From an uncultured Pseudomonadales bacterium (GTDB taxonomy: Bacteria; Pseudomonadota; Gammaproteobacteria; Pseudomonadales; Azotimanducaceae), in the NCBI GenBank assembly GCA_958296165.1, contig OY282447.1:62001-126000 (forward strand): a stretch of 64,000 nt of DNA, given 5' to 3'. Position 1 is the first letter of the stretch; every line of letters starts with the position of its first letter. The translations under genes were made by a program, and so were the position numbers. The notes beneath the pieces are model-generated. The model was not told where the DNA came from, ran no database searches, and worked only from the letters and a program-made list of their open reading frames with translations. Positions 23,529 to 31,543 of the stretch are shown in pieces.

Positions 23529-24932
23529 ATGGCCGCGGCCAGCTATTACGAGGACGGCATCGCCCGGTTCCTCACCGCCTGCGCGATCGTCTGGGCGCTG
23601 CTCGGCATGGCGGCAGGGGTCTACATCGCCGCCGAACTCGTCTGGCCGACCATCGACTTCGGCCAGCCGGCGCTCTCCTACGGTCGCTTGCGCAACCTTC
23701 ACACCAACGGGGTGATCTTCGGCTTCGGCGTGTCGGCGCTGATGGGCACGGCGTTCTACAGCGTCCAGCGCACCTGCCATGTGCCGCTGTTCGCGCCCAA
23801 GCTCGCCTGGTTCTGCGCCGTCGGTTGGCAGATCGGCATGCTGGCCGGAGGCATTTCGCTGCTCGCTGGCTGGAACGCCGGCAAGGAATACGCCGAGCTG
23901 GAATGGCCGTTCGACATCGCCATCGCGCTGCTCTGGGTGTGCTTCGGCGTGGTGTTCTTCGGCACCATCGCGAAACGCCGCATCCGCCCGATCTACGTCT
24001 CCAACTGGTTCTACGGCGGCCTCATCATCGTCATCGCCATGCTGCACATCGTCAACAGCCTGGCGTTGCCCGTAACGCTCTCGAAATCCTACTCGCTGTT
24101 CGCCGGGGCGCAGGATGCCATCGTGCAGTGGTGGTACGGCCACAACGCCGTGGGCTTTCTGCTCACCGGCGGCTTTCTGGGCATGCTCTACTACTTCCTG
24201 CCGAAGCATGCGGATCGGCCGATTTGGAGCTATCGGCTGTCCATCGTCGCCTTCTGGGCGTTCACCTACAGCTACATCTGGGCTGGCCCGCACCACTTGC
24301 ACTACAACGCCATTCCGGAGTGGGTGCAGTCGCTCGGCATGGTCATGAGCCTGGTGCTGCTGGCCCCGTCCTGGGCGACGATGATCAACGGCGTGATGAC
24401 CGTCGCCGGGGCGTGGGAGAAGCTGAAGACAGACCCGGCCTTGAAGTTCATCGTGCTGGCGCTCGCCTTCTATGGTCTGGCGACATTCGAGGGGCCGATG
24501 ATGTCCATCAGGAGCGTCAACGTGGTCAGCCACTTTACCGATTGGACGGTCGGCCACGTCCACTCCGGGGCGTTAGGCTGGAACGCGCTCATCACGTTCG
24601 GCACCTTCTACTTTCTGGTGCCGCGGCTGGTCGGCGGCTCGCTGCACAGCGTGCGGCTGGCGAACGTCCACTTCTGGCTGGCGCTGGCCGGGACGATGCT
24701 CTATGTGCTTGCGATGTGGGGCGCCGGCGTTTCGCAAGGACTGCTGTGGCTCGCCATGGACGATCTCGGCGAGCTCAGCTTCAGCTTCCGAGACATCATG
24801 GCGAGCATGGCCCCCTACTACGCGCTGCGCTTGGTGGCGGGCGTCGTCTTTCTGAGCGGGGCGGTGCTGATGGCGTGGAACCTGTATCTCACCGCCAAGG
24901 GCCGCCCGACGGTGAAGGTGTCGCCGCCGTGA
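23529..24932 (+). CDS. ccoN: cbb3-type cytochrome c oxidase subunit I
   Basis: 467 residues, about 12 membrane helices. Subunit I of the high-affinity proton-pumping oxidase that reduces O2 to water, holding low-spin heme b and the heme b3-CuB site. Characteristic stretches include L-R-N-L-H-T-N-G (first heme ligand region), W-Y-G-H-N-A-V-G-F (CuB ligand and cross-linked Tyr region), A-G-P-H-H-L-H-Y (CuB His pair) and D-W-T-V-G-H-V-H-S-G (heme ligands). Length is normal. The stop overlaps ccoO by GTGA. First gene of an apparently complete ccoNOQP operon. Confidence 0.95.
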   Translation: MAAASYYEDGIARFLTACAIVWALLGMAAGVYIAAELVWPTIDFGQPALSYGRLRNLHTNGVIFGFGVSALMGTAFYSVQRTCHVPLFAPKLAWFCAVGWQIGMLAGGISLLAGWNAGKEYAELEWPFDIAIALLWVCFGVVFFGTIAKRRIRPIYVSNWFYGGLIIVIAMLHIVNSLALPVTLSKSYSLFAGAQDAIVQWWYGHNAVGFLLTGGFLGMLYYFLPKHADRPIWSYRLSIVAFWAFTYSYIWAGPHHLHYNAIPEWVQSLGMVMSLVLLAPSWATMINGVMTVAGAWEKLKTDPALKFIVLALAFYGLATFEGPMMSIRSVNVVSHFTDWTVGHVHSGALGWNALITFGTFYFLVPRLVGGSLHSVRLANVHFWLALAGTMLYVLAMWGAGVSQGLLWLAMDDLGELSFSFRDIMASMAPYYALRLVAGVVFLSGAVLMAWNLYLTAKGRPTVKVSPP

Positions 24933-25537
24933 ACGCCGTCGAGCTGCACCGCAAGCTGGAGAACAACGCCGGCCTCTTGATCTTCGGCATCTTGTTCGTA
25001 TCGGCCATAGGCGGCTTGGTGCAGGTGCTGCCAAGCGTGTTTCAGGATGCGCTCGTGGCACCGTCTGAGAATGTGGAACCGTACAGCGCACTGCAACTGG
25101 CCGGGCGCGACATCTACATTCGCGAAAGTTGCGGCAACTGCCATTCGCAGCAAGTGCGGCCGCTGCTTGCGGAAGTGCAACGCTACGGGCCGTATTCTCG
25201 TGCTGGCGAATCGGCCTACGACCGTCCTTTCCTTTGGGGTTCCAAGCGCACCGGGCCGGACTTGCACCGTGTTGGCGGCAAGTTCAGCGACGCTTGGCAA
25301 CGGCTGCATCTGATCGACCCGCGCACGGTGGTGCCGGATTCGATCATGCCCGGCTATCCGTGGCTGGCTGAAACGCCCGTGGATGCGCCGGACGTCCAAC
25401 GCAAGATGCGTGTCTTGCGGCGCCTTGGCCATCCGTATACCGACGAGCAGATCGCTGCCGCTGCGGCGACGCTGGCGGAGCAGATGGAAGTGGATGCCGT
25501 AGTGGCCTATCTGCAAGCGCTGCGAGCGAAACCATGA
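24929..25537 (+). CDS. ccoO: cbb3-type cytochrome c oxidase subunit II (mono-heme c)
   Basis: 202 residues from a GTG coupled to ccoN. One N-terminal membrane anchor (N-N-A-G-L-L-I-F-G-I-L-F-V-S-A-I-G-G), then a periplasmic cytochrome c domain. The heme is bound at E-S-C-G-N-C-H-S-Q-Q-V-R-P, the signature of CcoO, and Met of I-M-P-G-Y-P-W-L is the likely axial ligand. It passes electrons from CcoP toward subunit I. The stop overlaps ccoQ (ATGA). Confidence 0.95.
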   Translation: MNAVELHRKLENNAGLLIFGILFVSAIGGLVQVLPSVFQDALVAPSENVEPYSALQLAGRDIYIRESCGNCHSQQVRPLLAEVQRYGPYSRAGESAYDRPFLWGSKRTGPDLHRVGGKFSDAWQRLHLIDPRTVVPDSIMPGYPWLAETPVDAPDVQRKMRVLRRLGHPYTDEQIAAAAATLAEQMEVDAVVAYLQALRAKP

Positions 25538-25698
25538 CGTGGTTCCTGTTCGCCGGCGACATGCTGGTAATGTTGTTCATGGCCGCGTTGGCCGTTTGGG
25601 TTTTCTGGCGATCGCCCGCCAAGACCATCGCGGACACCGCCAACATCCCGTTGCACGACGAAGCGCCATCGGCGGCCGAGCCGGACGAGGAGCGCTAG
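25534..25698 (+). CDS. ccoQ: cbb3-type oxidase small subunit
   Basis: 54 residues: one membrane helix (V-M-L-F-M-A-A-L-A-V-W-V-F-W) followed by a short acidic cytoplasmic tail, the normal form of CcoQ/FixQ, which stabilises the complex. It is coupled to ccoO by ATGA and ends two bases before the ccoP start. Confidence 0.85.
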   Translation: MTWFLFAGDMLVMLFMAALAVWVFWRSPAKTIADTANIPLHDEAPSAAEPDEER

Positions 25699-25700
25699 GC

Positions 25701-26570
25701 GTGCCGTTCGATTTCTGGGCCGGCTGGGTGGCGGTGCTGACGCTGTCGAGCGTGCTGGGCTTGGGCTGGTTCGTGTTCAGCATCTACTTCGGCAGCGGCC
25801 AAGAGGCCGAGGATTCCGGCACGGTCTGGGACGGCAACCTGCGCGAAGGCGCCCATCCCGCACCGATGTGGTGGTTCTGGCTGATCCTTGCCACGCTTGT
25901 GTTCTCGGTGATCTATCTGATGCTCTACCCCGGCCTCGGCAGCTTCGCCGGCGCCATGCGATGGACGCAGGCCGGCGACGTACAAGGCAGCGTGGCAGCG
26001 TGGGAATCGCGCTTCAGCGCCAAACGCGCAGAGATCGCAGCCGCGCCTCTCGATGCACTGCAAGCAGACGCCAAGCTGATGGCCGCCGCCGAACGCATCT
26101 ACGCCCGCAACTGCGCGGCCTGCCATGGCACAGAGGCCACCGGCCAAGCCAACCTGTTTCCGAATCTGAAAGACGACGAGTGGCAGTGGGGCGGCCATCC
26201 GGCAGACATAGAGACGACCATTCGCGCCGGCCGCAACGCGGTAATGGTGGGCTGGGGCGGCATTCTCGGCGACGCAGGCGTGCGCGATGTCGCGGACTAC
26301 GTGCGGCAGCTGCCACACGGCGCGACCAGCGACCATCCCGGCATGGCGCAATACAACCAGTTCTGCGTTGCCTGCCACGGCATCGACGGCAGTGGCCAGA
26401 CCTTGCTGGGCGCACCGAGCCTAGCGGACGACGTTCATCTCTACGGTGGCGATGCGGCCGCGGTGGAACACTCGATCAGCGCCGGCCGCGCCGGAGTGAT
26501 GCCGCCTTTCGGCAATCGTCTGGACGACATGCAGATTCGCCTTCTGGTCGCTTGGCTGACTCGCTCTTAG
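25701..26570 (+). CDS. ccoP: cbb3-type cytochrome c oxidase subunit III (di-heme c)
   Basis: 289 residues from GTG 25701. Two N-terminal membrane helices (W-V-A-V-L-T-L-S-S-V-L-G-L-G-W and W-W-F-W-L-I-L-A-T-L-V-F) flank W-D-G-N-L-R-E, a CcoP hallmark. Two cytochrome c domains follow, with heme sites C-A-A-C-H and C-V-A-C-H and axial Met in M-V-G-W-G and M-P-P-F-G. It accepts electrons from soluble or membrane cytochrome c. Last gene of the operon. No ccoGHIS maturation genes follow within the window. Confidence 0.95.
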   Translation: MPFDFWAGWVAVLTLSSVLGLGWFVFSIYFGSGQEAEDSGTVWDGNLREGAHPAPMWWFWLILATLVFSVIYLMLYPGLGSFAGAMRWTQAGDVQGSVAAWESRFSAKRAEIAAAPLDALQADAKLMAAAERIYARNCAACHGTEATGQANLFPNLKDDEWQWGGHPADIETTIRAGRNAVMVGWGGILGDAGVRDVADYVRQLPHGATSDHPGMAQYNQFCVACHGIDGSGQTLLGAPSLADDVHLYGGDAAAVEHSISAGRAGVMPPFGNRLDDMQIRLLVAWLTRS

Positions 26571-26578
26571 CTTGCAGG

Positions 26579-26648
26579 TTGGCCGTAATCGGCGTTAGGT
26601 TGGCCGTATTTGGACGAACAAGGCATGTTGCGTGCCGAATAAGGCCAA
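26579..26648. promoter_or_regulatory. Operator-like repeats in front of the Fic gene
   Basis: Three 14-mers with consensus TTGGCCKTAWTYGG: 26579-26592 and 26600-26613 in direct orientation, exactly 21 bases apart (two helical turns), and 26635-26648 inverted. A fourth, shorter match (ATGGCCGTATTGG, 26683-26695) overlaps the chosen start codon. Such an array suggests cooperative binding of a repressor. The Fic protein carries its own winged-helix domain, so autoregulation is the simplest idea. Confidence 0.6.
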
Positions 26649-26682
26649 TAACCGTCCCTCTGGAGGGCAGAACGATCGAAAA

Positions 26683-27912
26683 ATGGCCGTATTGGAGCAG
26701 CTTGACGGCCAATCGGACGCACTGAGCCTGCCTGAGCTGATGTGCTTGCTGCCGGCGGGGTTTGCGGAGCGCTCGGTGCGGCGCTGGTTGGCGGAGTTGG
26801 TCGAGGAAGGCCGCGTTGCGAGAACCGGGCGAAAACGTGCCACGCGCTATCGTGCAATGGCGGGATCATCGACGGCCCAGTCCCACGAGGCGACAGAGAC
26901 CCAACCCGCTGCGAGTACACGTGCCCCGACGCACCGAGCGCCGGGCCCGTTGTTCGGCAAAGCGGCCATCGAGGCAATGGCCTACGTTCGCCAGCCGCTC
27001 TTCCAACGCCAGCCGGTCGCCTATGACGCGGATTGGCTGGCGGCCTACGATCCCAATCACACTGCCTACTTTCTTGCCGGTGAAGTGGCGCGGCTTGAAG
27101 CACAAGGTAGAAGAGCATCCATCGGCGACCCCGCCGGCACCTACGCCAGGCGCATCTACAACCGGCTGCTGATCGACCTCTCGTATCACTCGTCGCGATT
27201 GGAGGGCAATAGCTATTCGTTGCTGGACACGGAACGTCTCGTCATCGACGGCAAGAGCGCCGATGGCAAGCTGGACCTAGAGACGGTGATGATCGTCAAC
27301 CACAAAGAGGCGATACGCCACCTGGTGGAGCAAAGCCTTCGACGAGGCGTGGGCTACGACGAGATTCTCACGCTGCACTACCTGCTATCGGACGCCTTGG
27401 TAACGGCGGAGCATAGCGGTGCCGTTCGTGACCACGGCGTCCGCGTTGGCGCGTCCACCTACATTCCGCTCGAAGACCGTACACGCTTGCAGCGTCAGCT
27501 GCACACGGTGGCGGAGAAGGCCGCCGCCATCGCCAATCCATACGAACAGAGCTTGTTCCTGCTGATCCACATCGCCTACTTGCAGGCGTTCACCGATGTG
27601 AACAAACGCACGTCGAGACTCTGCGCCAACATCCCCCTGCTAAGGCACAACTTGGTGCCGCTGTCGTTCAACGCCGTGGACAAGGACGACTACGCCGCAG
27701 CCGTCATCGCCGTCTATGAACTCAAGGAACCGCGGCCAATGGCGGAGCTCTATGCCGCGTCCTACCTGCGAACCTGCGCCGAATACGATGCCACGGTGGA
27801 GGCGTCCGGCTTCGACGCGGTACGTGTTCGCTACCGACGCCAGCGCCGGGACGCCGTCGCCGAGATCGTCGCCAACGTCGCAGTAGGCGAAGCATTGGCT
27901 AGGGCGCGTTGA
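26683..27912 (+). CDS. Fic-domain protein with winged-helix N-terminus, 3' end cut by IS
   Basis: The surviving frame encodes 409 residues. Residues ~10-55 form a winged-helix DNA-binding domain (L-P-E-L-M-C-L-L-P-A, S-V-R-R-W-L-A-E-L-V-E-E-G-R-V). The Fic core follows, with an in-cis inhibitory helix S170-S-R-L-E174-G-N and the catalytic loop Q301-A-F-T-D-V-N307-K-R309-T-S-R312. Classical AMP-transferring Fic enzymes have H-P-F-x-D-G-N-G-R; here the catalytic His is Gln, so AMPylation is doubtful. The last codons before the stop come from the IS end: the native frame continues at 28762. ATG 26683 is chosen; an upstream GTG (26632) is possible. Repeats at 26579-26695 probably control it. Confidence 0.75.
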   Translation: MAVLEQLDGQSDALSLPELMCLLPAGFAERSVRRWLAELVEEGRVARTGRKRATRYRAMAGSSTAQSHEATETQPAASTRAPTHRAPGPLFGKAAIEAMAYVRQPLFQRQPVAYDADWLAAYDPNHTAYFLAGEVARLEAQGRRASIGDPAGTYARRIYNRLLIDLSYHSSRLEGNSYSLLDTERLVIDGKSADGKLDLETVMIVNHKEAIRHLVEQSLRRGVGYDEILTLHYLLSDALVTAEHSGAVRDHGVRVGASTYIPLEDRTRLQRQLHTVAEKAAAIANPYEQSLFLLIHIAYLQAFTDVNKRTSRLCANIPLLRHNLVPLSFNAVDKDDYAAAVIAVYELKEPRPMAELYAASYLRTCAEYDATVEASGFDAVRVRYRRQRRDAVAEIVANVAVGEALARAR

Positions 27913-28759
27913 CAATTATGCCAGCGCGAGCCAGATGGCGGCGACGCGGATCATCGCCGCGTAGCTCGACTCGGTCTGGTCGTAGCGCGTGGCGATGCGG
28001 CGGAAGTGCTTGATTCGGCAGAAGAAGTTCTCCACATGGTGCCGCCGCCGGTACTTCTCCATGTCGCAGTCGATGGCCGCCTTGCGGTTCGACTTCGGCG
28101 GCACCACCGCCTCCGCACCGCGCGCCGCCAGCAGCGCCCTCAGACCGTCGCCGTCGAAGCCCCGGTCCGCCAGCAGCGCCCCGAACGACAGACCCGACAG
28201 CAGGCCCGCCGCCGCCAGCGACTCGTGGCGCTGGCCCGCCAGCAGCGCGAACCGCGACAGTCTCCCGACGGCGTCCACCAGCGCCACCATCTTCGTCGTC
28301 AGGCCGCCGCGCGAATGACCCGACGTCTCGGCGCCCCCTTTTTCCCCGTCGCATGCTGATGCACGCGCACGTTCGTGCCGTCGACCTGCACTTCACCGAA
28401 GTCCGGATCCGACGACAACTCCTTGAATATGCGATCGAAAACGCCCTTCTTCGTCCAGCGCCGAAAACGCACGAACACCGTGTTCCACTTGCCGTACCGC
28501 GACGGCAGATCGCGCCACGGCGCACCCGTCCGCCCTATCCACAGCACCCCTTCCACGAAGCGCCTGTTGTCCTCGCCCGTGCGGCCTCGATCCCCTTCCC
28601 TGCCCGCGCACAACGGCTCGATCCGAGCCCATTGCGCATCGCTCAACATCCAACGGTCAGCCCGCATCCCCATCTCCCGCCTCCTTGCGTCTTCGTCCAC
28701 CCCTCCGTGGGCGCGGCTCCTTGGATTCCGCCACTTTCAACCCAAAATGTCAACGCGCC
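27903..28759. mobile_element. IS5-family insertion sequence, 857 bp
   Basis: Ends are perfect 12-bp inverted repeats (GGCGCGTTGACA and TGTCAACGCGCC), flanked by a CTAG target duplication at 27899-27902 and 28760-28763, which fits the YTAR duplications of IS5-family elements. Inside is one leftward transposase read through a frameshift. The element sits in the Fic gene; removing it with one CTAG copy joins E-A-L-A to S-Q-V-Q in frame. Confidence 0.9.
27916..28667 (-). CDS. IS5-family transposase, two frames joined by frameshift
   Basis: The first frame (to 28299) gives R-A-D-R-W-M-L-S-D-A-Q-W, W-R-D-L-P-S-R-Y-G-K-W, and D-G-T-N-V-R-V-H-Q-H, with the first catalytic Asp. The second frame (27916 to ~28340) gives A-D-R-G-F-D-G-D-G and E-N-F-F-C-R-I-K-H-F-R-R-I-A-T-R-Y, with the second Asp and the Glu. 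The frames meet at an A5G5 run (minus strand, 28334-28343) after G-K-K. Slippage there is the usual programmed frameshift of this IS group, so the element may be active. Full product would be about 250 residues. Confidence 0.85.
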
Positions 28760-28761
28760 CT

Positions 28762-28944
28762 AGCCAAGTACAGGCCGCGGCAGAGCGAATCCCGCTCGCG
28801 GACCGAGACGATTTCGCGGCAGACCTGCGCGAAGATCTAGCCGCGCTATCGCCGACGAGGATGGCGGGCCTCGGCATTACCCAACAACAGCTTCAGGTCT
28901 GGCTGGCGCGAAGACGATCCACCGTTGCGAAGACGGAAGGCTAG
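28762..28944 (+). pseudogene. Displaced 3' end of the Fic gene
   Basis: The native Fic frame resumes at AGC (28762-28764), reading S-Q-V-Q-A-A-A-E-R-I and later L-G-I-T-Q-Q-Q-L-Q-V-W-L-A-R-R-R, and ends at TAG 28944. These 60 residues look like a small DNA-binding or regulatory tail. They are separated from the Fic core by the IS and have no start of their own. Confidence 0.75.
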
Positions 28945-29004
28945 GTTCGCTCGTATCGGTCGACAATTGGCGTCGCCGCCTTCGCGATTGCCTGCGCCGC
29001 CAGA

Positions 29005-30243
29005 TCAGCCAATGCCCCGCCACATCACCACCCGCAGGTGATCTTCCGTGGCCTCGAATTGCGGTTCACGGCCGCTGCTCCGCCGAACCAGCGGGATGAT
29101 CTTGTTGCGAACGCCCATCCCGCGCGCATCGACGTAGCCATAGTCGCGCAACACTTCGACGATGAGCGGATTGCGAGGCGAGCGTTGGCCGGCGATCATC
29201 TTCTTCACCGTCATGGTGTTCTGCAAGGCGCCCGGGCTGGTGGCGACCAGTCGGTCCGCGTAGCGAGCAACCTCCACTTCCTCGTTGCGCGTCCAGTCCC
29301 GATGCGCTAGGGCATTCACCACGGCTTCCCGCACGGCGTCCGTTGGGTAGTGCCAGCGGCGTTCGCGACGCATGGGCGCATTCACCGTCTCTGCTTCCTC
29401 GGAAACGAACGGCCGCATGGCGCCTTCAAGGCGCTCAGTCAGCCCCTCTTCGAGCAGCTGGCGGCCGGTGCCCGCACGCCCGCGGAACAGCGCCACCAGC
29501 GGGCCGTCCACCACCCGGTCGTCCAAGGCACGATATGCCTTGTCGTCGCCCTCGAACGCCATCCAGCGCACTCCCGCTTGGCGCAGCAACCGCCGTGGCT
29601 TGCGGCCAAACAGCACGAGCCCTGCGATGGTGCAAACCGGTGGCCCGTCCTCGCGCTCAGCCAGGAAGCCCAATCCGCACAGACGTTCGCCCCACTCGTC
29701 CTCGGATGACGGCACTTCGCTGTCGCCGACGATGCCGGTCAGGTAGTCCTCCAGCCGATCCCTGCTGAGGTCATGGAAACCGCTGCCCGATACCGGCAGC
29801 AACTCCGCGTGGAGCATGCCGCCAAGGGCAAACAAGCACGCCTGCTGCTCGCGGGTTGCGTGTTGGGAGGTGCTGCCAACGCGGATGTAGATTTCCTCGC
29901 GGTTGTTGTGGCGCACCACATAGGGTTTGGCGGTTCCTTGCGTGACGGTGATGATCGCTACACGGCGCCGGTCGTCGATCTGCACTTCTTCGTAGAACGG
30001 CAGGATCATCGGATGCACCTTGCGGCCGAACACGGCGTCCATGATCCAGCGTTCGAGGTCCGTGCGGCGGATGCCAGTGATGGTGCCATCGTCCTCTACG
30101 CCAAGGATGAGCTTGCCGCCGTTGAAGTTCGCCAAAGCGACGATCTCCTTGGCGAGGCGTTCCGGACGATCTTGGTCGCCCTTGAACTCGACGCCGGAGT
30201 TCTCGCCGTTGGCGATTATTTGGAGCAGTTCGGCCGGTTGCAT
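29005..30243 (-). CDS. AlbA_2/Schlafen-type ATP-binding transcriptional regulator
   Basis: 412 residues from ATG 30243 (M-Q-P-A-E-L-L-Q-I-I). The N-terminal AlbA_2 domain is clear: E-N-S-G-V-E-F-K-G-D, then A-K-E-I-V-A-L-A-N-F-N-G-G and L-I-L-G-V-E-D-D-G. The C-terminal half carries a GHKL ATPase motif (Y-P-T-D-A-V-R-E-A-V-V-N-A-L-A-H-R-D-W) and S-P-G-A-L, and R-S-P-R-N-P. Proteins of this layout are widespread putative regulators or defence-associated factors of unknown mechanism. It faces the IS and Fic gene convergently and is a single-gene unit. Confidence 0.8.
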   Translation of the reverse strand: MQPAELLQIIANGENSGVEFKGDQDRPERLAKEIVALANFNGGKLILGVEDDGTITGIRRTDLERWIMDAVFGRKVHPMILPFYEEVQIDDRRRVAIITVTQGTAKPYVVRHNNREEIYIRVGSTSQHATREQQACLFALGGMLHAELLPVSGSGFHDLSRDRLEDYLTGIVGDSEVPSSEDEWGERLCGLGFLAEREDGPPVCTIAGLVLFGRKPRRLLRQAGVRWMAFEGDDKAYRALDDRVVDGPLVALFRGRAGTGRQLLEEGLTERLEGAMRPFVSEEAETVNAPMRRERRWHYPTDAVREAVVNALAHRDWTRNEEVEVARYADRLVATSPGALQNTMTVKKMIAGQRSPRNPLIVEVLRDYGYVDARGMGVRNKIIPLVRRSSGREPQFEATEDHLRVVMWRGIG

Positions 30244-30360
30244 AACGTGGCGCTTGTTCCGACGAATCGTGTAAAGGGGCAGCCGGCGGCTCGTGCCGAC
30301 AGGGCGGCATCCTACCAACGTCTGGCCAGTGCCGGCCGCCAACAAACTGGCCCTCCCGGC

Positions 30361-31008
30361 TCAGACCGCCGTTTCGTGCTCCACGGGCGTAGCGCCAGTG
30401 ACCACCCATAGGGGGTCGCCGTGCGGCGGCGATCGATCCACGAAGTCCACCTCCGCGAAGCCAGCACGATGCAGGTAGGCGCACACCAAATGCACGCGAT
30501 CGATCGGCGAGAGCGCCCGGAACGCGAGAATGGCCTTGGTAGGAAAGCAGCGGTGCGACATGGCGATGGCCACCTGGCCGCCTGGCGCAAGGACCCGGCG
30601 CAGTTCTTGGAAGACTTCGATGGGCCGCACGAGGTATTGCACGGATACCGCGATGAGGGCGCGGTCGAACTGTTGATCCGCATAGGGCAAGCGCGGATCT
30701 TCGTTCAGGTCGTGAACCGTGTACGCATCGAGACGCTTGTTGGCAGCCAGTTCCGCCGCGTTCATGCCGAGGCCCGCCACATGCGCATAGCGCGTTGCCG
30801 GCAGGTGGGAGATCCAAGACGACATCAAATCCAGCACGCGGCCGTTGGGAGGCAGAAACTTGCCGTAGAACGCGGTGAGCGCAGCGATCGTAACGTCGTC
30901 AATATGGGCGACGAAGCGGGGCTGCCGGTAGAACAGCGCGTCCGGCGATTCGTCCTGCCGCTCGAAGAACCGCGTCGGAAAATCCGCCTCCGCTGCCATG
31001 CCCGCCAT
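30361..31008 (-). CDS. Class I SAM-dependent methyltransferase
   Basis: 215 residues from ATG 31008. The SAM fold is recognisable by R-V-L-D-L-M-S-S-W-I-S-H-L (motif I; here Ser replaces the usual Gly-rich loop), D-L-N-E-D-P-R-L-P-Y, F-D-R-A-L-I-A-V-S-V-Q-Y and L-R-R-V-L-A-P-G-G. It resembles UbiE/Methyltransf_11 small-molecule methylases. The start F-P-T-R-F-F-E-R-Q-D-E-S-P-D-A-L-F-Y is typical of a conserved bacterial subgroup of unknown substrate. Divergent from the GFA-family gene. Confidence 0.75.
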   Translation of the reverse strand: MAGMAAEADFPTRFFERQDESPDALFYRQPRFVAHIDDVTIAALTAFYGKFLPPNGRVLDLMSSWISHLPATRYAHVAGLGMNAAELAANKRLDAYTVHDLNEDPRLPYADQQFDRALIAVSVQYLVRPIEVFQELRRVLAPGGQVAIAMSHRCFPTKAILAFRALSPIDRVHLVCAYLHRAGFAEVDFVDRSPPHGDPLWVVTGATPVEHETAV

Positions 31009-31132
31009 CGTACATGCGTTAGCAGCGTTCAGGCGCAAGAAGCGCTGGCCGGCACGCCGCCGGCGCAAGCGCACGGACAACGCGGCTCATCGCGCTAGAA
31101 TCGCCCCACCCCAATCCCATGAGGCCACTGAG

Positions 31133-31543
31133 ATGGCGAACGAGTTCAACGGCGGCTGCGGCTGCGGCCAAGTGCGCTACGAGTGCAAGGCCGAGCCGAT
31201 GTTCACCGGCCACTGCCATTGCCGCGACTGCCAATACGCTTCCGGCGGCGCGTATTCCACCATCGTCGGCGTACCCACGGCGGCGCTCAGCGTGCAAGGC
31301 GAGCTCAGCGGCAACACGGTGGATACCGACAGCGGCAATCAGGTAACCCGCAAGTTCTGCCCCGCCTGCGGCTCGCCGATTCTCTCCGAACTCTCCGCCA
31401 ACCCGGCCATGACGGTGCTGAAGGCGGCTACGCTGGACGATCCGAGCTGGCTCAAGCCGGCCATGCACATCTGGACCGCCAGCGGTCAACCGTGGGCTGA
31501 GACCTCCCCCGACCTGCCGAAGTTCGAGAAGAACCCGGGTTGA
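31133..31543 (+). CDS. GFA-family zinc protein (glutathione-dependent formaldehyde-activating type)
   Basis: 136 residues with the Cys sets of the GFA fold: G-G-C-G-C-G-Q-V-R-Y, H-C-H-C-R-D-C-Q and K-F-C-P-A-C-G-S-P, binding two zinc ions. Most family members have no known substrate; a few bind glutathione adducts of formaldehyde. The stop overlaps the TTG start of the MATE exporter, so the two are probably cotranscribed. Confidence 0.85.
   Translation: MANEFNGGCGCGQVRYECKAEPMFTGHCHCRDCQYASGGAYSTIVGVPTAALSVQGELSGNTVDTDSGNQVTRKFCPACGSPILSELSANPAMTVLKAATLDDPSWLKPAMHIWTASGQPWAETSPDLPKFEKNPG

Noticed and set aside
23825-25537. Long plus-strand frame overlapping ccoN and ccoO
   Set aside because: Arg/His-rich shadow of ccoN; only its tail coincides with the true ccoO frame.
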